64,000 bases of DNA, taken from Microbacterium sp. 70-16 (GTDB taxonomy: Bacteria; Actinomycetota; Actinomycetes; Actinomycetales; Microbacteriaceae). A program made the translations under genes and the position numbers. Under the pieces are notes generated by a model. It saw only the letters and a program-made list of their open reading frames with translations. It had not been told where the DNA came from and ran no database searches. Location: assembly GCF_001898315.1 (NCBI RefSeq), contig NZ_MKTQ01000026.1, positions 1 to 64,000 of the forward strand. The letters run 5' to 3'. Positions 1-8,358 of this stretch are shown here, one piece after another (position 1 is the first letter of the stretch; every line of letters starts with the position of its first letter).

Positions 1-89
1 TGCTCCGGGGTGTGACGCTTCCTGCTGTTCGTCATAATCTGACCAGTCTCCCTGCCCGAACCCTCGGGCGACAGGACGACTCACACAAC

Positions 90-121
90 GACTGGACCTA
101 CAAAACGGGGTCAGTCCAGTC
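90..121. promoter_or_regulatory. Inverted repeat upstream of the sugar ABC operon
   Basis: Two perfect 8-base arms, gactggac (90-97) and gtccagtc (114-121), are separated by 16 bases and end 20 bases before the ribosome binding site (aggagg, 141-146) of the first permease gene. It could be a repressor operator or a leader hairpin. The operon encodes a LacI regulator, but LacI sites are usually compact CG-centred palindromes, which this is not. The rest of bases 1-150 shows no gene. Confidence 0.3.
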
Positions 122-150
122 GCAATGAACGAACTCGATGAGGAGGAACG

Positions 151-1242
151 ATGTCACAGACTTCCCGTCTGGCCGAAGAGCCAGCGCCGCCGACACTGCC
201 GGGGGTGAATCTCCGGCAGACGAAGGCGAAGTCGACGGCTGATCGTCTGCTCGATGTGGCGCTTCGCATCATCCGTCTCGGACCGGTGCTCGTGCTCGTG
301 CTGATGCTCGCCATCTTCGCCATCGTGAACCCGGTATTCCTGAGCCCGGGCAATCTGGTCGACCTCGCGGTGCAGACGACGCCGATCCTGCTGGTGGGGC
401 TCGGCCAGCTTCTCGTGGTCATCACGCAGGGCATCGACCTCTCGGTCGGCGCGATCGTCGGCTTCGCGTCGGTAGCGGGCTGGTTCATCTGGCAGCAGTT
501 CTCTCTGCCCGGGTGGGCCGCGCTGTTGGTGGTCGTCGCTATGGGCGCGTTCTGGGGCCTCGTCAACGCGATCGTCATCGTGAAGGTGAAGATCGCCAAC
601 CCCTTCATCGTTACGCTGGGCACGCTCTATGCGGTGGGCGGACTCAGTCTGCTCATGACCAAAGGCACGCCGAAGATCGGGCAGAGCGATGTCATCCTCT
701 TCCTCGGCAGCGGTCAGATGAACTTCTTCGGACTCGCCGTGCCGATGCCCATCGTCGTTGCGATCATTGTGACCGCGCTCGTCGGACTGCTGCTGTATTA
801 CTCACGGTGGGGTCGATGGATCTACGCTGTGGGCGGCAACCCCGAGGGCGCGGTCCGTGCGGGGATCCCCGTCGGAGCGGTCCGGATGTCCGTCTTTATC
901 CTGAGTGGCGTCCTCGCAGGCGTCGCCGCAGTCGTCCTCTCCGGACGCATCGCGGGCGCCGACGCCAACCTCGGCAAGGGCATGGAGCTGCTCACCATCG
1001 CTGCGGTCGTGATCGGCGGCGGCAGCTTCTTCGGCGGCCGCGGGACGATCTGGAATGTCGTCGTCGGCGCCCTGATCGTCGTCGGCATCCGCAACGGCCT
1101 GAACCTCAGCGCTCTCGACTCCAACTGGCTCGCGATCGTGATTGGTGCCGTCCTTGTACTCGCGGTCGGCCTCGACGGTTTGCGCTCCTACACCGAATCC
1201 GCCGTGCGGCGTAGTCGCGCCCGACGAGCAGAAGGACTGTGA
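151..1242 (+). CDS. Sugar ABC transporter permease (RbsC/FrcC class)
   Basis: 363-residue inner membrane permease that forms the sugar channel of an ABC importer. The first 45 residues are cytoplasmic and polar. They are followed by about eight to ten hydrophobic helices and the segment LTIAAVVIGGGSFFGGRGT, the coupling region typical of ribose/fructose permeases (branched-chain permease-like family). The start is well fixed by aggagg 5 bases upstream. The stop codon lies just before the ATPase gene, so the two are translationally coupled. The adjoining ATPase and binding lipoprotein complete the importer. The substrate is inferred to be a monosaccharide such as fructose or ribose, because a PfkB kinase lies in the same gene run. 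Confidence 0.88.
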   Translation: MSQTSRLAEEPAPPTLPGVNLRQTKAKSTADRLLDVALRIIRLGPVLVLVLMLAIFAIVNPVFLSPGNLVDLAVQTTPILLVGLGQLLVVITQGIDLSVGAIVGFASVAGWFIWQQFSLPGWAALLVVVAMGAFWGLVNAIVIVKVKIANPFIVTLGTLYAVGGLSLLMTKGTPKIGQSDVILFLGSGQMNFFGLAVPMPIVVAIIVTALVGLLLYYSRWGRWIYAVGGNPEGAVRAGIPVGAVRMSVFILSGVLAGVAAVVLSGRIAGADANLGKGMELLTIAAVVIGGGSFFGGRGTIWNVVVGALIVVGIRNGLNLSALDSNWLAIVIGAVLVLAVGLDGLRSYTESAVRRSRARRAEGL

Positions 1243-1244
1243 CC

Positions 1245-2036
1245 ATGGCCATCGAGAAGATCTCCCACGCCACGGACGAAGTGGTCCTCGAACTCGAGGG
1301 CGTCTCGAAGTTTTTCGGACCCGTGACTGCGCTGTCGCGCATCGACCTCACGCTGCACCGCGGTGAGGTGCTCGCGCTCCTCGGTGACAACGGCGCGGGT
1401 AAGTCCACTCTGGTTCGCATCCTCAGCGGATTGCACAAGCCCGATGCCGGCACGATCTCCGTCAGCGGCGTGCAGACGCAGTTCCAGCGACCGCAGGATG
1501 CCCGCGCCGCGGGCATCGAGACCGTGTACCAGGATCTGGCGCTGTTCGACAACCTCACCGCCGCCGAGAACTTCTTCGTCGGGCGCGAGCCGTACGGCCC
1601 GAAATGGATGGGCGTTCTCGCCCCGGTGGGATTTAAGGAGATGCGTCGCCGCACTGCGGCACGCCTGAGCGAAATGGCCGTCGGCATCAAGGATCCGTCG
1701 ATGCCGGTTGGATTGATGTCGGGTGGTCAGCGTCAGGCGATCGCGGTCGCCCGAGCCGAGCAGTTCGCGCGCAACATCATCATCCTCGACGAGCCCACTG
1801 CGGCGCTCGGGGTCCGTGAGACCCGCTCGGTTGTGGAGATCATCAAGTCACTCCCCGCGAAAGGCATCTCGGTGATTCTCATCACCCACAACATGCAGCA
1901 GGCGACGGAGCTCGCAGACCGGGCCATCGTGCTGCGCCAGGGCCACAAGGTCGGCGAGGTCATCGCCTCGCCGGAGAACGAGCAAGAGATCGTCTCGATG
2001 ATCGTCGGAGCCACGGGCGCTCCGCATCGAGTGTGA
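1245..2036 (+). CDS. Sugar ABC transporter ATP-binding protein (single domain, FrcA-like)
   Basis: 263-residue ATPase that powers the importer. Walker A is GDNGAGKST (about residues 46-54), the signature is MSGGQRQ, Walker B is IIILDEPTAA, and the H-loop is ILITHN. Carbohydrate CUT2 ATPases such as RbsA have two nucleotide-binding domains in about 500 residues. This one has a single domain, like FrcA. ATG 1245 is chosen over GTG 1239 because gaagga (1231-1236) is 8 bases from the ATG but only 2 from the GTG. It sits between the permease and binding-protein genes. Confidence 0.87.
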   Translation: MAIEKISHATDEVVLELEGVSKFFGPVTALSRIDLTLHRGEVLALLGDNGAGKSTLVRILSGLHKPDAGTISVSGVQTQFQRPQDARAAGIETVYQDLALFDNLTAAENFFVGREPYGPKWMGVLAPVGFKEMRRRTAARLSEMAVGIKDPSMPVGLMSGGQRQAIAVARAEQFARNIIILDEPTAALGVRETRSVVEIIKSLPAKGISVILITHNMQQATELADRAIVLRQGHKVGEVIASPENEQEIVSMIVGATGAPHRV

Positions 2037-2053
2037 GAAAGGCAGACACAATC

Positions 2054-3013
2054 ATGAAGAAGACAACGAAGTCGCTGCTTGCCGTCACGGTGGCGGGCGT
2101 GCTCGCGCTGAGCGGATGCGCGGGATCGGGAGGCGCGTCGCCGAGTGGGGATGCCTCCGGAGGCCTAACGATCGGTGTCGTGCTCTCCGACGCGTCGAAC
2201 CCGTTCTTCCAGACGATGGCGGATGCCATCAAGGAGGCCGGTGCCGCCGCGGGCGTGGAGATCATCGAACGCTCCGCGCCGGTGGGCACGGACAACGAAA
2301 CCTTCAACAACAACGTCGACAGCCTCATCACGCTCGGCGTCGACGGTTTGATCACGGCACCCATCAGCGCCTCCAACCAGCAGGCGCTCCAGCGTGCCGT
2401 CGACAAGGGCATCCCCGTCGTGGAGCTCGACTCGGCGATCGCGGATTGGGGCGGCTCGATCGCAGAGATCCAGACGGACAACGTTCAGGCCGGCTCCGAC
2501 GCGATAGACCTGCTCGTCGAGGGCCTGGACGGGAAGGACGTCAACGCGATCATCATCAACAACACGCTCGGATACAAATCCGTGGATGACCGCACCGAGG
2601 GAGCCAAGGCGGCGATCGAGGCGGCTGGAGCCACCCTCGTGCAGGTCGTCGATGGCGGAGTCTCGCAGGCCGAGGCTCAGTCGAACGTCGAGACCGTCCT
2701 GCGCGCACACCCGGAGATCAACGCGATCATGGGAACCGTATCCGTGTACGCGCTCGGAGGCATGCAAGCACTGCGCACTGCCGGGGTGGACGACGGCTCC
2801 GTTCTCGTCACCGGTGTCGACGGCTCTGACGCCGAGTTCGAGGCGATCGAGGCCGGCACCTACTACGGCACGGCCGCGCAGCAGCCTGCCGAAATGGGAC
2901 GCATGGGCCTGCAGGCGATCCTCGACTCCCTCGACGGCAAGGACGTGGAGGCCTCGATCCTGGTTCCGCCGGTCAAGGTGACCGCCGCGAACGTCGCAGA
3001 GTTCCTCAAGTGA
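2054..3013 (+). CDS. Sugar-binding lipoprotein (periplasmic binding protein, RbsB/FrcB class)
   Basis: 319-residue extracytoplasmic receptor that delivers sugar to the permease. It has a basic n-region, a hydrophobic stretch and the lipobox LALSGC at about residues 16-21, so it should be a diacylglyceryl-anchored lipoprotein. The mature part starts LTIGVVLSDASNPFFQTM, the usual opening of type I sugar-binding proteins, and has the two-lobe fold with hinge segments near VTGVDGSD. ATG 2054 is used because the 7 upstream in-frame codons add nothing to the signal peptide and gagaaagg lies 11 bases upstream. The stop overlaps the next gene by 4 bases. Confidence 0.88.
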   Translation: MKKTTKSLLAVTVAGVLALSGCAGSGGASPSGDASGGLTIGVVLSDASNPFFQTMADAIKEAGAAAGVEIIERSAPVGTDNETFNNNVDSLITLGVDGLITAPISASNQQALQRAVDKGIPVVELDSAIADWGGSIAEIQTDNVQAGSDAIDLLVEGLDGKDVNAIIINNTLGYKSVDDRTEGAKAAIEAAGATLVQVVDGGVSQAEAQSNVETVLRAHPEINAIMGTVSVYALGGMQALRTAGVDDGSVLVTGVDGSDAEFEAIEAGTYYGTAAQQPAEMGRMGLQAILDSLDGKDVEASILVPPVKVTAANVAEFLK

Positions 3014-3810
3014 GCGCCACGGCGGAGATCGCCGAGGTGCATCGCGACCTCGCAGACGGAACCATCTTTATTCGAGAGTGGCCGGTCACTGACCCTGAGA
3101 TTGTCCTGGTCATCGCGCACGGCGGCGGGGAGCATTCCGGCTATTGGACGCGCACCGCACGGTGGGCCAACGAGACGCTCGTCGCCACCGTGGCGGGCCT
3201 CGACTTCCCCGGGCACGGGCGGTCGAGCGGGGAGCGCCTCGAGGTCGACGATCTCGACGAGTGGGTCGACGCGCTCGCGCTACTCATCGAAGACCAGCGC
3301 GCACAGCACCCCGGACTTCCGGTGGTGCTGCTGGGTCACTCGATGGGCGGTCTGACGTCGGCGCGATACGCGCAGCGCGCTGATCGGGCGATCGACGCGC
3401 TGGTGCTCCATGCGGCCGCGGCGATCCCGGTCGAGCACCTGAGCCTGGAGCCGGTCGAGATGACGCTCGAGGAGATGACGGCTGACCCGGAGCTGCAGCA
3501 CGTCATCGAGACGGATCCCTATCGCGTCGCGGCCCCGTTGCCGAAGAGCGCCAAACGCGCCATTGAGCGCGCGACTGCTCAAGCGATGGACGCGACACCG
3601 CTCGGCTCGCTCCCCGTGATCTGGCTGCACGGGCACGACGATCGGATGGTGCCGATCGCCGGTGCGCGAGCAGCGTTCGGGCGGCTCGGCGCCGACCGCG
3701 GTGCGCTGCTGACCTACCCGGGCATCGGCCACGGTGGGATCCTGGAGAATCGCTCCGCGCAGATGCGGGCTGACTTGGCCCAGGCGCTCACTTTGCTGCT
3801 CGACGCCTGA
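3010..3810 (+). CDS. Alpha/beta hydrolase (monoacylglycerol lipase/lysophospholipase-like)
   Basis: 266-residue serine hydrolase. The nucleophile elbow GHSMGG lies near residue 110, a probable catalytic Asp in HGHDDRMVPI near 210, and the His in GIGHGG near 241. The oxyanion region HGGGEHSGYW resembles the monoglyceride lipase group. It starts GTG inside the stop of the binding-protein gene (GTGA overlap), so it is translated with the transporter. That placement suggests it hydrolyses an esterified sugar or glycolipid before the kinase step, but the substrate cannot be read from the sequence. No signal peptide is visible, so it acts in the cytoplasm. Confidence 0.75.
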   Translation: MSATAEIAEVHRDLADGTIFIREWPVTDPEIVLVIAHGGGEHSGYWTRTARWANETLVATVAGLDFPGHGRSSGERLEVDDLDEWVDALALLIEDQRAQHPGLPVVLLGHSMGGLTSARYAQRADRAIDALVLHAAAAIPVEHLSLEPVEMTLEEMTADPELQHVIETDPYRVAAPLPKSAKRAIERATAQAMDATPLGSLPVIWLHGHDDRMVPIAGARAAFGRLGADRGALLTYPGIGHGGILENRSAQMRADLAQALTLLLDA

Positions 3811-3821
3811 GTGCAAAACCC

Positions 3822-3858
3822 GTTCCGGCGCCGACGCGAACTCCGTCGGCGCCGGAAC
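3822..3858 (+). terminator. Perfect 15-bp hairpin between hydrolase and LacI genes
   Basis: Arms 3822-3836 and 3844-3858 are perfect reverse complements (gttccggcgccgacg / cgtcggcgccggaac) with a 7-base loop. There is no T-run after it, so it is either a weak or Rho-assisted terminator or an attenuating hairpin. It would partly separate expression of the transporter from the LacI-ABM-kinase part. The gaggagg ribosome site of the regulator gene follows 12 bases later. Confidence 0.55.
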
Positions 3859-3881
3859 GACCAAGACCCTGAGGAGGTCGC

Positions 3882-4940
3882 GTGCCACCGATCACCCCCC
3901 GCGACGAGTCATCGCGCGGCAGCAGACCACGGCCGACGATGAAGCACGTCGCCGCGCTCGCCGGTGTGGGCCTGAAGACGGTGTCGCGTGTCGTCAACGG
4001 CGAGCCGAACGTCTCGGAGGAGACGGCGGCCAGAGTGAGCTGGGCGATCGCCGAGCTCAACTACCAGGCCGATCTCAATGCAGGCAACCTCAAGCGCGCG
4101 AACGGTCGGACGATGTCGATCGGGCTCGCCCTGGGGAGCGTCGCGAACCCGTTCGCTGGCGCGATCCACCGGGCGATCGAGAGCACAGCGTGGGAGCGCG
4201 GAACGACCGTCTTCGCCGCCAGTATCGAAGACGACCCTCGCAAGGAGCAGGCGGTCATCACGGCGTTCCTCCGACGTCGCGTGGACGGGCTGATTCTGAC
4301 CACGGCATCCCCGGATCACGCCTATCTCGCCCCCGAGGTCGCCCGCGGCACTCCGGTGGTGTTCATCGACCGTGAGCCCGTGGGTGTGAGCGCTGACGCG
4401 GTCGTGTCGGAGAACGCCTCCGGTGCGGCGCTCGCGACGCGTCACCTGCTGAATCGCGGCCACCGCCGCGTCGCCTACATCGGCGATCGCTCCGACATCC
4501 AGACCGCGCGCGAGCGCCTCCGTGGGTTCTCGGAGGAGCTCGCGCGCGCGGGCATCCCCGCAGGCGACGTGCCGGTGGTGCCGGACCAGCACACCATCGA
4601 GCAGGCCGAGGCCGCGGTTGGTGCACTGTTGTCCGGGCCGGCCCGTCCGACCGCGATCTTCACGAGCCAGAACCTCGTCACCATCGGTGCCGTGCGGGCG
4701 CTACGCACGCTCGGCCTGCATCGCGATGTCGCGCTGATCGGCTTCGATGACTTCCCACTCGCTGACCTACTCGAGCCGGGCGTGACGGTCGTCGCTCAGA
4801 ACCCCGAGCGCCTCGGGCTGGTTGCCGCCGAACGCATCTTCTCGCGCATCGACGGCGACGAAGACCCGGCGCGCACCTTCACGATCCCGACCCAGCTCAT
4901 CGAGCGCGGATCGGGAGAGATCCCCCCGAGAGAAAGCTGA
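3882..4940 (+). CDS. LacI-family transcriptional regulator
   Basis: 352-residue repressor. After about 20 polar residues comes the HTH and hinge helix, MKHVAALAGVGLKTVSRVVN, then a sugar-binding-protein-like effector domain (SIGLALGSVANPFAG at the start of lobe 1). It starts with GTG 8 bases after a strong gaggagg site. Embedded in the transporter gene run, it most likely represses it and is released by the transported sugar or its phosphate. Its own operator is not obvious; the inverted repeat at 90-121 is one candidate. Downstream genes follow after 8 bases. Confidence 0.85.
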   Translation: MPPITPRDESSRGSRPRPTMKHVAALAGVGLKTVSRVVNGEPNVSEETAARVSWAIAELNYQADLNAGNLKRANGRTMSIGLALGSVANPFAGAIHRAIESTAWERGTTVFAASIEDDPRKEQAVITAFLRRRVDGLILTTASPDHAYLAPEVARGTPVVFIDREPVGVSADAVVSENASGAALATRHLLNRGHRRVAYIGDRSDIQTARERLRGFSEELARAGIPAGDVPVVPDQHTIEQAEAAVGALLSGPARPTAIFTSQNLVTIGAVRALRTLGLHRDVALIGFDDFPLADLLEPGVTVVAQNPERLGLVAAERIFSRIDGDEDPARTFTIPTQLIERGSGEIPPRES

Positions 4941-4948
4941 GCGCATCG

Positions 4949-5239
4949 ATGCGGATCATTCTGTACGCCGAATTCCGTGCCCTGCCGGCCCAGGCGGAGC
5001 ACGTCCACGCACTGATTCACTCTCTCGCCGAAGACGTGCGCACAGAGCCCGGCAACATCGAGTTCTCAGTATTCGTCGAGAAGGACGATCCGCGCTCCTA
5101 CTTCGTGTTCGAGATCTACCGCGACCAGGGGGCGTTCGACGCTCATCTCGCCTCCCCCTGGACCGCGGCGTTCAATGACCGTATCGCGGGGCTCATCGAG
5201 CAGCCCGAGACGCAGCTGACGATGCTGGCGGACGTGTGA
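4949..5239 (+). CDS. ABM-domain protein (putative quinol monooxygenase / YgiN family)
   Basis: 96-residue protein of the antibiotic biosynthesis monooxygenase fold, a dimeric alpha/beta barrel of about 95 residues. The pattern EPGNIEFSVFVEKDDPRSYFVFEIYRDQGAFDAH is split here only to point to its parts: EPGNIEFSVF and FEIYRDQGAFDAH are the family hallmarks (strand, strand, helix). No cofactor motif is known in the family. It lies 8 bases after the LacI gene and overlaps the kinase gene by 4 bases, so it belongs to the sugar operon. A second ABM gene lies in the other sugar operon (16506-16838), suggesting a role in sugar metabolism rather than antibiotic or quinol chemistry. Confidence 0.75.
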   Translation: MRIILYAEFRALPAQAEHVHALIHSLAEDVRTEPGNIEFSVFVEKDDPRSYFVFEIYRDQGAFDAHLASPWTAAFNDRIAGLIEQPETQLTMLADV

Positions 5240-6159
5240 GCGACACAGACGCAGCGGTCCTGATCATCGGCGAGGCGCTCATCGATGTCGTCGAGCGCGA
5301 AGGGGAGCGCACCGAGCACGTCGGAGGAAGTCCCGCCAACGTCGCGATCGGCGCCGCGCGTCTCGGTGCCGACGTGGAGCTGTGGACGGCGATCGGCGCC
5401 GACGCGTACGGAGGCCGTATCGCCTCACACGTCTCGTCATCCGGTGCGCGCCTGGGGCCGCACTCCGTCCGAGCCGCCGCGACCGCAACCGCCGTCGCCG
5501 TGATCGACGACAAGGGCAGCGCACGGTATCTCTTCGACATCGGATGGGAGCCGGCCTTCGGGCCCCTCGGCATCCGCCGCGTCGTGCACGCTGGCTCGAT
5601 CGGACTGTTCCTCGAGCCGGGTGCGGATGCGGTGCTCGCGCTCCTCGAGGACGCGGCGCGCGACGGCGCGCTCGTCACCGTGGATCCGAATGTCCGGCCC
5701 GCTATCACTCCCGACAGAGCTCAGGTCGTCGCCCGGTTCGAACGCGCCGTCCGCAGCGCGCACCTGGTGAAGCTGAGCGACGAAGATGCCGCGTGGCTCT
5801 ATCCCGGGACCGACGAGGACGAGGTCGTGCGTCGCATCAGCGAGCTGGGCGCACTCGTGGTCCTCGTAACCCGGGGCGAGCGCGGCGTGCGAGCCCGGAC
5901 AATGCAGCGGGATATCGTCATGCCGGCGTTCGTCGTCGATGTCGCCGATACCATCGGCGCGGGCGATGCCTTCATGGCCAGCCTTGTGGACGACCTCGCC
6001 AGTCAGGGCGCCCTGACCGACGACCGATTGGGCCTCGTCCTGCGGCGCGCGCTCGCCGCAGCAGCGATGACGGTCACCATCCCCGGCGCCGATCCTCCGC
6101 TCCGCGATCAGCGGGATGCCTTCCTATTGCAGTCGGGTTGCGATCGACGGGTGACATAA
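5236..6159 (+). CDS. PfkB-family carbohydrate kinase
   Basis: 307-residue sugar kinase that phosphorylates the imported sugar with ATP. The N-terminal PfkB motif GGSPANVAIGAARLG (about residues 30-45) binds sugar. The C-terminal motif DTIGAGDAFMASL (about 237-250) holds the catalytic Asp and the anion hole. The family includes fructokinase, ribokinase and KDG kinase; sequence alone does not decide between them. GTG start overlaps the ABM gene stop. It is the last gene of the operon, followed by a short hairpin at 6186-6206. Confidence 0.85.
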   Translation: MSDTDAAVLIIGEALIDVVEREGERTEHVGGSPANVAIGAARLGADVELWTAIGADAYGGRIASHVSSSGARLGPHSVRAAATATAVAVIDDKGSARYLFDIGWEPAFGPLGIRRVVHAGSIGLFLEPGADAVLALLEDAARDGALVTVDPNVRPAITPDRAQVVARFERAVRSAHLVKLSDEDAAWLYPGTDEDEVVRRISELGALVVLVTRGERGVRARTMQRDIVMPAFVVDVADTIGAGDAFMASLVDDLASQGALTDDRLGLVLRRALAAAAMTVTIPGADPPLRDQRDAFLLQSGCDRRVT

Positions 6160-6185
6160 GACGGGAGTTCGCACAGTCGAGCGCG

Positions 6186-6206
6186 GGATCCTCGAAGCTA
6201 GGATCC
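6186..6206 (+). terminator. Short hairpin after the kinase gene
   Basis: ggatcct (6186-6192) and aggatcc (6200-6206) pair perfectly around a 7-base loop, 27 bases after the kinase stop. No T-run follows, so termination is only inferred. A second hairpin, gtcggag/ctccgac (6243-6259), follows. Confidence 0.35.
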
Positions 6207-6365
6207 GTCAGGCCGAGCCATTTGGCGAGCGCATGAGAGCCTGTCGGAGTGTCTCCGACGGCGGTGCGGAGCGCGGATTGCGAGACATCCTTCCTGCTCG
6301 CTTTGCTGAGCGAAGATTGTCTGGAGCCCCAGGCGGCCGTCCCGCGCCGCGGTCTGTGGGGTCAA

Positions 6366-7770
6366 GCCCCAGCACGTGGTGTAGTGGTCGGTGATCCTTC
6401 TGCTGTTGTTGTTTAGGCGCTGAGCTCGAGGACCGGTTCGGTGTTCACCTCGCTTCCGGTGTCGGCGACGAGGGTGAGGCGGGACTTGGCGAGGATCTCG
6501 AGGCCGAGGTAGCGGCGGCCCTCGACCCATTCATCGGTTTGCTCGGCGAGGACGGCGCCGACGAGGCGGATGATCGCGTCGCGGTTGGGGAAGATGCCGA
6601 CGGAGTCTGTGCGGCGGCGGATCTCCCTGTTGAGACGCTCGTTGGGGTTGTTGGACCAGATCTGCTGCCAGAGCCCGTCGGGGAACCCGGTGAACGCGAG
6701 GATGTCCGCCCGCGCGTTGTCGAGGTGCGTGAACGCGTCGGGGAGCTTTTCCTCGACGTAGTCCAGGAGCCGGTCGAACTGGGCGTTGACCGCGTCGGCG
6801 TCGGGTTGGTCGTAGACGGAGTGCAGCATCGCCTTCACCGCCGGCCACATGCTCTTCGGGCAGACGCTCATCAGGTTCGCTGCGTAGTGGGTTCTGCAGC
6901 GCTGCCAGACCGCGCCGGGCAGGTTCGCTGCGATCGCGTCCACGAGCCCGGCGTGGGCGTCGCTGGTGACGAGGCGGACCCCACCGAGTCCGCGGGCGAC
7001 GAGGTCGGCGAAGAACGAGTTCCACGCGGCCCCGGTCTCGCTGGTCGCGACGCGGAGGCCGAGGACTTCGCGGTGTCCGTCAGCGTTGACGCCGGTCGCG
7101 ACGAGCACGACCGCGTTGATCACCCGGCCGCCCTCACGGACCTTCATGGTGAGGGCGTCGGCGGCGACGAAAGTGAACGGGCCGGCATCTTCGAGAGGGC
7201 GGTGCCGGAACTGGTCGACGTGTTCGTCGAGGTCCGCGGCCATCCGAGACACCTGCGATTTCGAGAGGGAGTGGATTCCGAGGGCCTTGACGAGCTTGTC
7301 CATCCGGCGGGTGGAGACGCCGGCGAGGTAGCAGTCCGCAACGACAGTGATCAACGCGGTCTCGGCCCGTTTCCGGCGCTCGAGGAGCCACTCCGGGAAG
7401 TACGTCCCCTGACGGAGCTTCGGGATCGCGACGTCGATCGTCCCGACGCGGGTGTCGAGGTCACGGTGGCGGTAGCCATTGCGTTGCGCGGTGCGGTCGG
7501 GGCTGGGCTTGCCCCACTCCGCGCCGATGACGGCGTCCGCGTCAGCGGACAGGAGCGCGTTGATCGTGGTCTGCAACAGACCGCGCATCAAATCGGGCGA
7601 CGCGTCGGTCAATGCTTCAGCAAGCACGCTCGCAGGGTCGACAATATGAAGTGCGGTCATCGTGATGATGCCTTCGAGTGGAGGTAAGAGACTTCTCGAA
7701 GGATCACACGGTGACCGCGCTCACGTCTTGCGACGAGCCGGCCACCGCGGGCTACACCACCTTATGGGGC
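6366..7770 (-). mobile_element. IS1081-like insertion sequence (IS256 family)
   Basis: The transposase gene is enclosed by two nested inverted-repeat pairs. The inner pair is gtgatccttc at 6391-6400 and its complement at 7698-7707, giving a core of about 1.32 kb, the size of mycobacterial IS1081. The outer pair is 6366-6384 against 7752-7770 and matches at 16 of 19 positions (gccccaNNaNgtggtgtag). I cannot decide from one copy which pair is the true end. No matching 8-9 base target duplication is visible at either set of ends, so a deletion or rearrangement has probably affected one flank. The codons of a recombinase remnant begin exactly at 7771. Confidence 0.75.
6413..7660 (-). CDS. IS256-family transposase (IS1081 subgroup)
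   Basis: 415-residue DDE transposase, the same length as the IS1081 enzyme. Family motifs: [18 protein letters not shown] near residue 60, [17 protein letters not shown] (first catalytic Asp), [10 protein letters not shown] (second Asp), the C/H zinc-like [10 protein letters not shown], and [15 protein letters not shown] carrying the catalytic Glu. It appears complete and free of frameshifts, so the element may still be active. The gene reads away from the interrupted recombinase. Confidence 0.93.
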   Translation of the reverse strand: MTALHIVDPASVLAEALTDASPDLMRGLLQTTINALLSADADAVIGAEWGKPSPDRTAQRNGYRHRDLDTRVGTIDVAIPKLRQGTYFPEWLLERRKRAETALITVVADCYLAGVSTRRMDKLVKALGIHSLSKSQVSRMAADLDEHVDQFRHRPLEDAGPFTFVAADALTMKVREGGRVINAVVLVATGVNADGHREVLGLRVATSETGAAWNSFFADLVARGLGGVRLVTSDAHAGLVDAIAANLPGAVWQRCRTHYAANLMSVCPKSMWPAVKAMLHSVYDQPDADAVNAQFDRLLDYVEEKLPDAFTHLDNARADILAFTGFPDGLWQQIWSNNPNERLNREIRRRTDSVGIFPNRDAIIRLVGAVLAEQTDEWVEGRRYLGLEILAKSRLTLVADTGSEVNTEPVLELSA

Positions 7771-8184
7771 ACTACTGACCTTGAAGGTCGCACCCGGGAG
7801 TACACACCCAAGAGCCACAAGGAGCGGGACGTTCCTATCGCGGCGGCGTTGGTTCCGCACCTACGGGAGGCGATGGAAGGGAAGTCGAGATCCGCGCTGG
7901 TATTCACCGGACCGAAGGGTGGCCGGATCAATGGATCCAACGTCCGCAGAGCTGTGAAGTGGGATGCACTCCGCGTCCAACTGGACCGGGACGACTACCG
8001 GTTGCACGACCTGCGTCACACGCTCGCCACATTGCTCTTCGACGGCGGAGCCGCTGCGAACGATGTGCAGGCGATCATGGGTCACTCAACATTGCAGATG
8101 ACCGAGCGATACAGTCGAGCGCGTTCCGACGCCGCGCGCCGCGGGGCGGAGCGGCTCGACTCCCTCTTCGGCGGGAGCCACTGA
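7771..8184 (+). pseudogene. C-terminal fragment of a tyrosine recombinase (phage-type integrase)
   Basis: 137 codons of an integrase catalytic domain. The beta-hairpin Lys lies in PKSHKERDVPI, box II HDLRHTLATLLFDGG supplies HxxR, and MGHSTLQMTERYSR supplies the final His and the Tyr nucleophile. The N-terminal core-binding domain and the first catalytic Arg are missing. The reading frame starts directly at the outer repeat of the insertion sequence, and no N-terminal half is recognisable on the far side (6160-6365), so the gene was truncated rather than simply interrupted. It marks the edge of a formerly integrated element. Confidence 0.75.
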
Positions 8185-8293
8185 GGCGCGTGAGTGCCGG
8201 TGCGAGGCGCGCATATCGCCGGGTAACCGAGCCTGGGCGAGGACATCATTTGATCGGGCGTCGCCCTCTTCGCGTGGCGAGCTGCCAACCGTA

Positions 8294-8305
8294 CACAACG
8301 TTGTA
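8294..8305. promoter_or_regulatory. LacI-type operator upstream of the arabinoside regulator
   Basis: The 10-base palindrome acaacgttgt (8295-8304) is centred on CG, as LacI-family sites are. The same core occurs at 12018-12029 and 12120-12131 on the promoters of the adjacent sugar genes. Its position about 55 bases upstream of the regulator start suggests autoregulation. Confidence 0.65.
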
Positions 8306-8358
8306 ACGTGGATTGCACTGGGTCCACTGGCCCCAGGTGGACGAGCGAGGGGATGAGG

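Noticed and set aside
6160..6365. N-terminal half of the truncated integrase on the far side of the insertion sequence
   Set aside because: All three plus-strand frames were read and none resembles a core-binding domain; the first catalytic Arg motif was not found.
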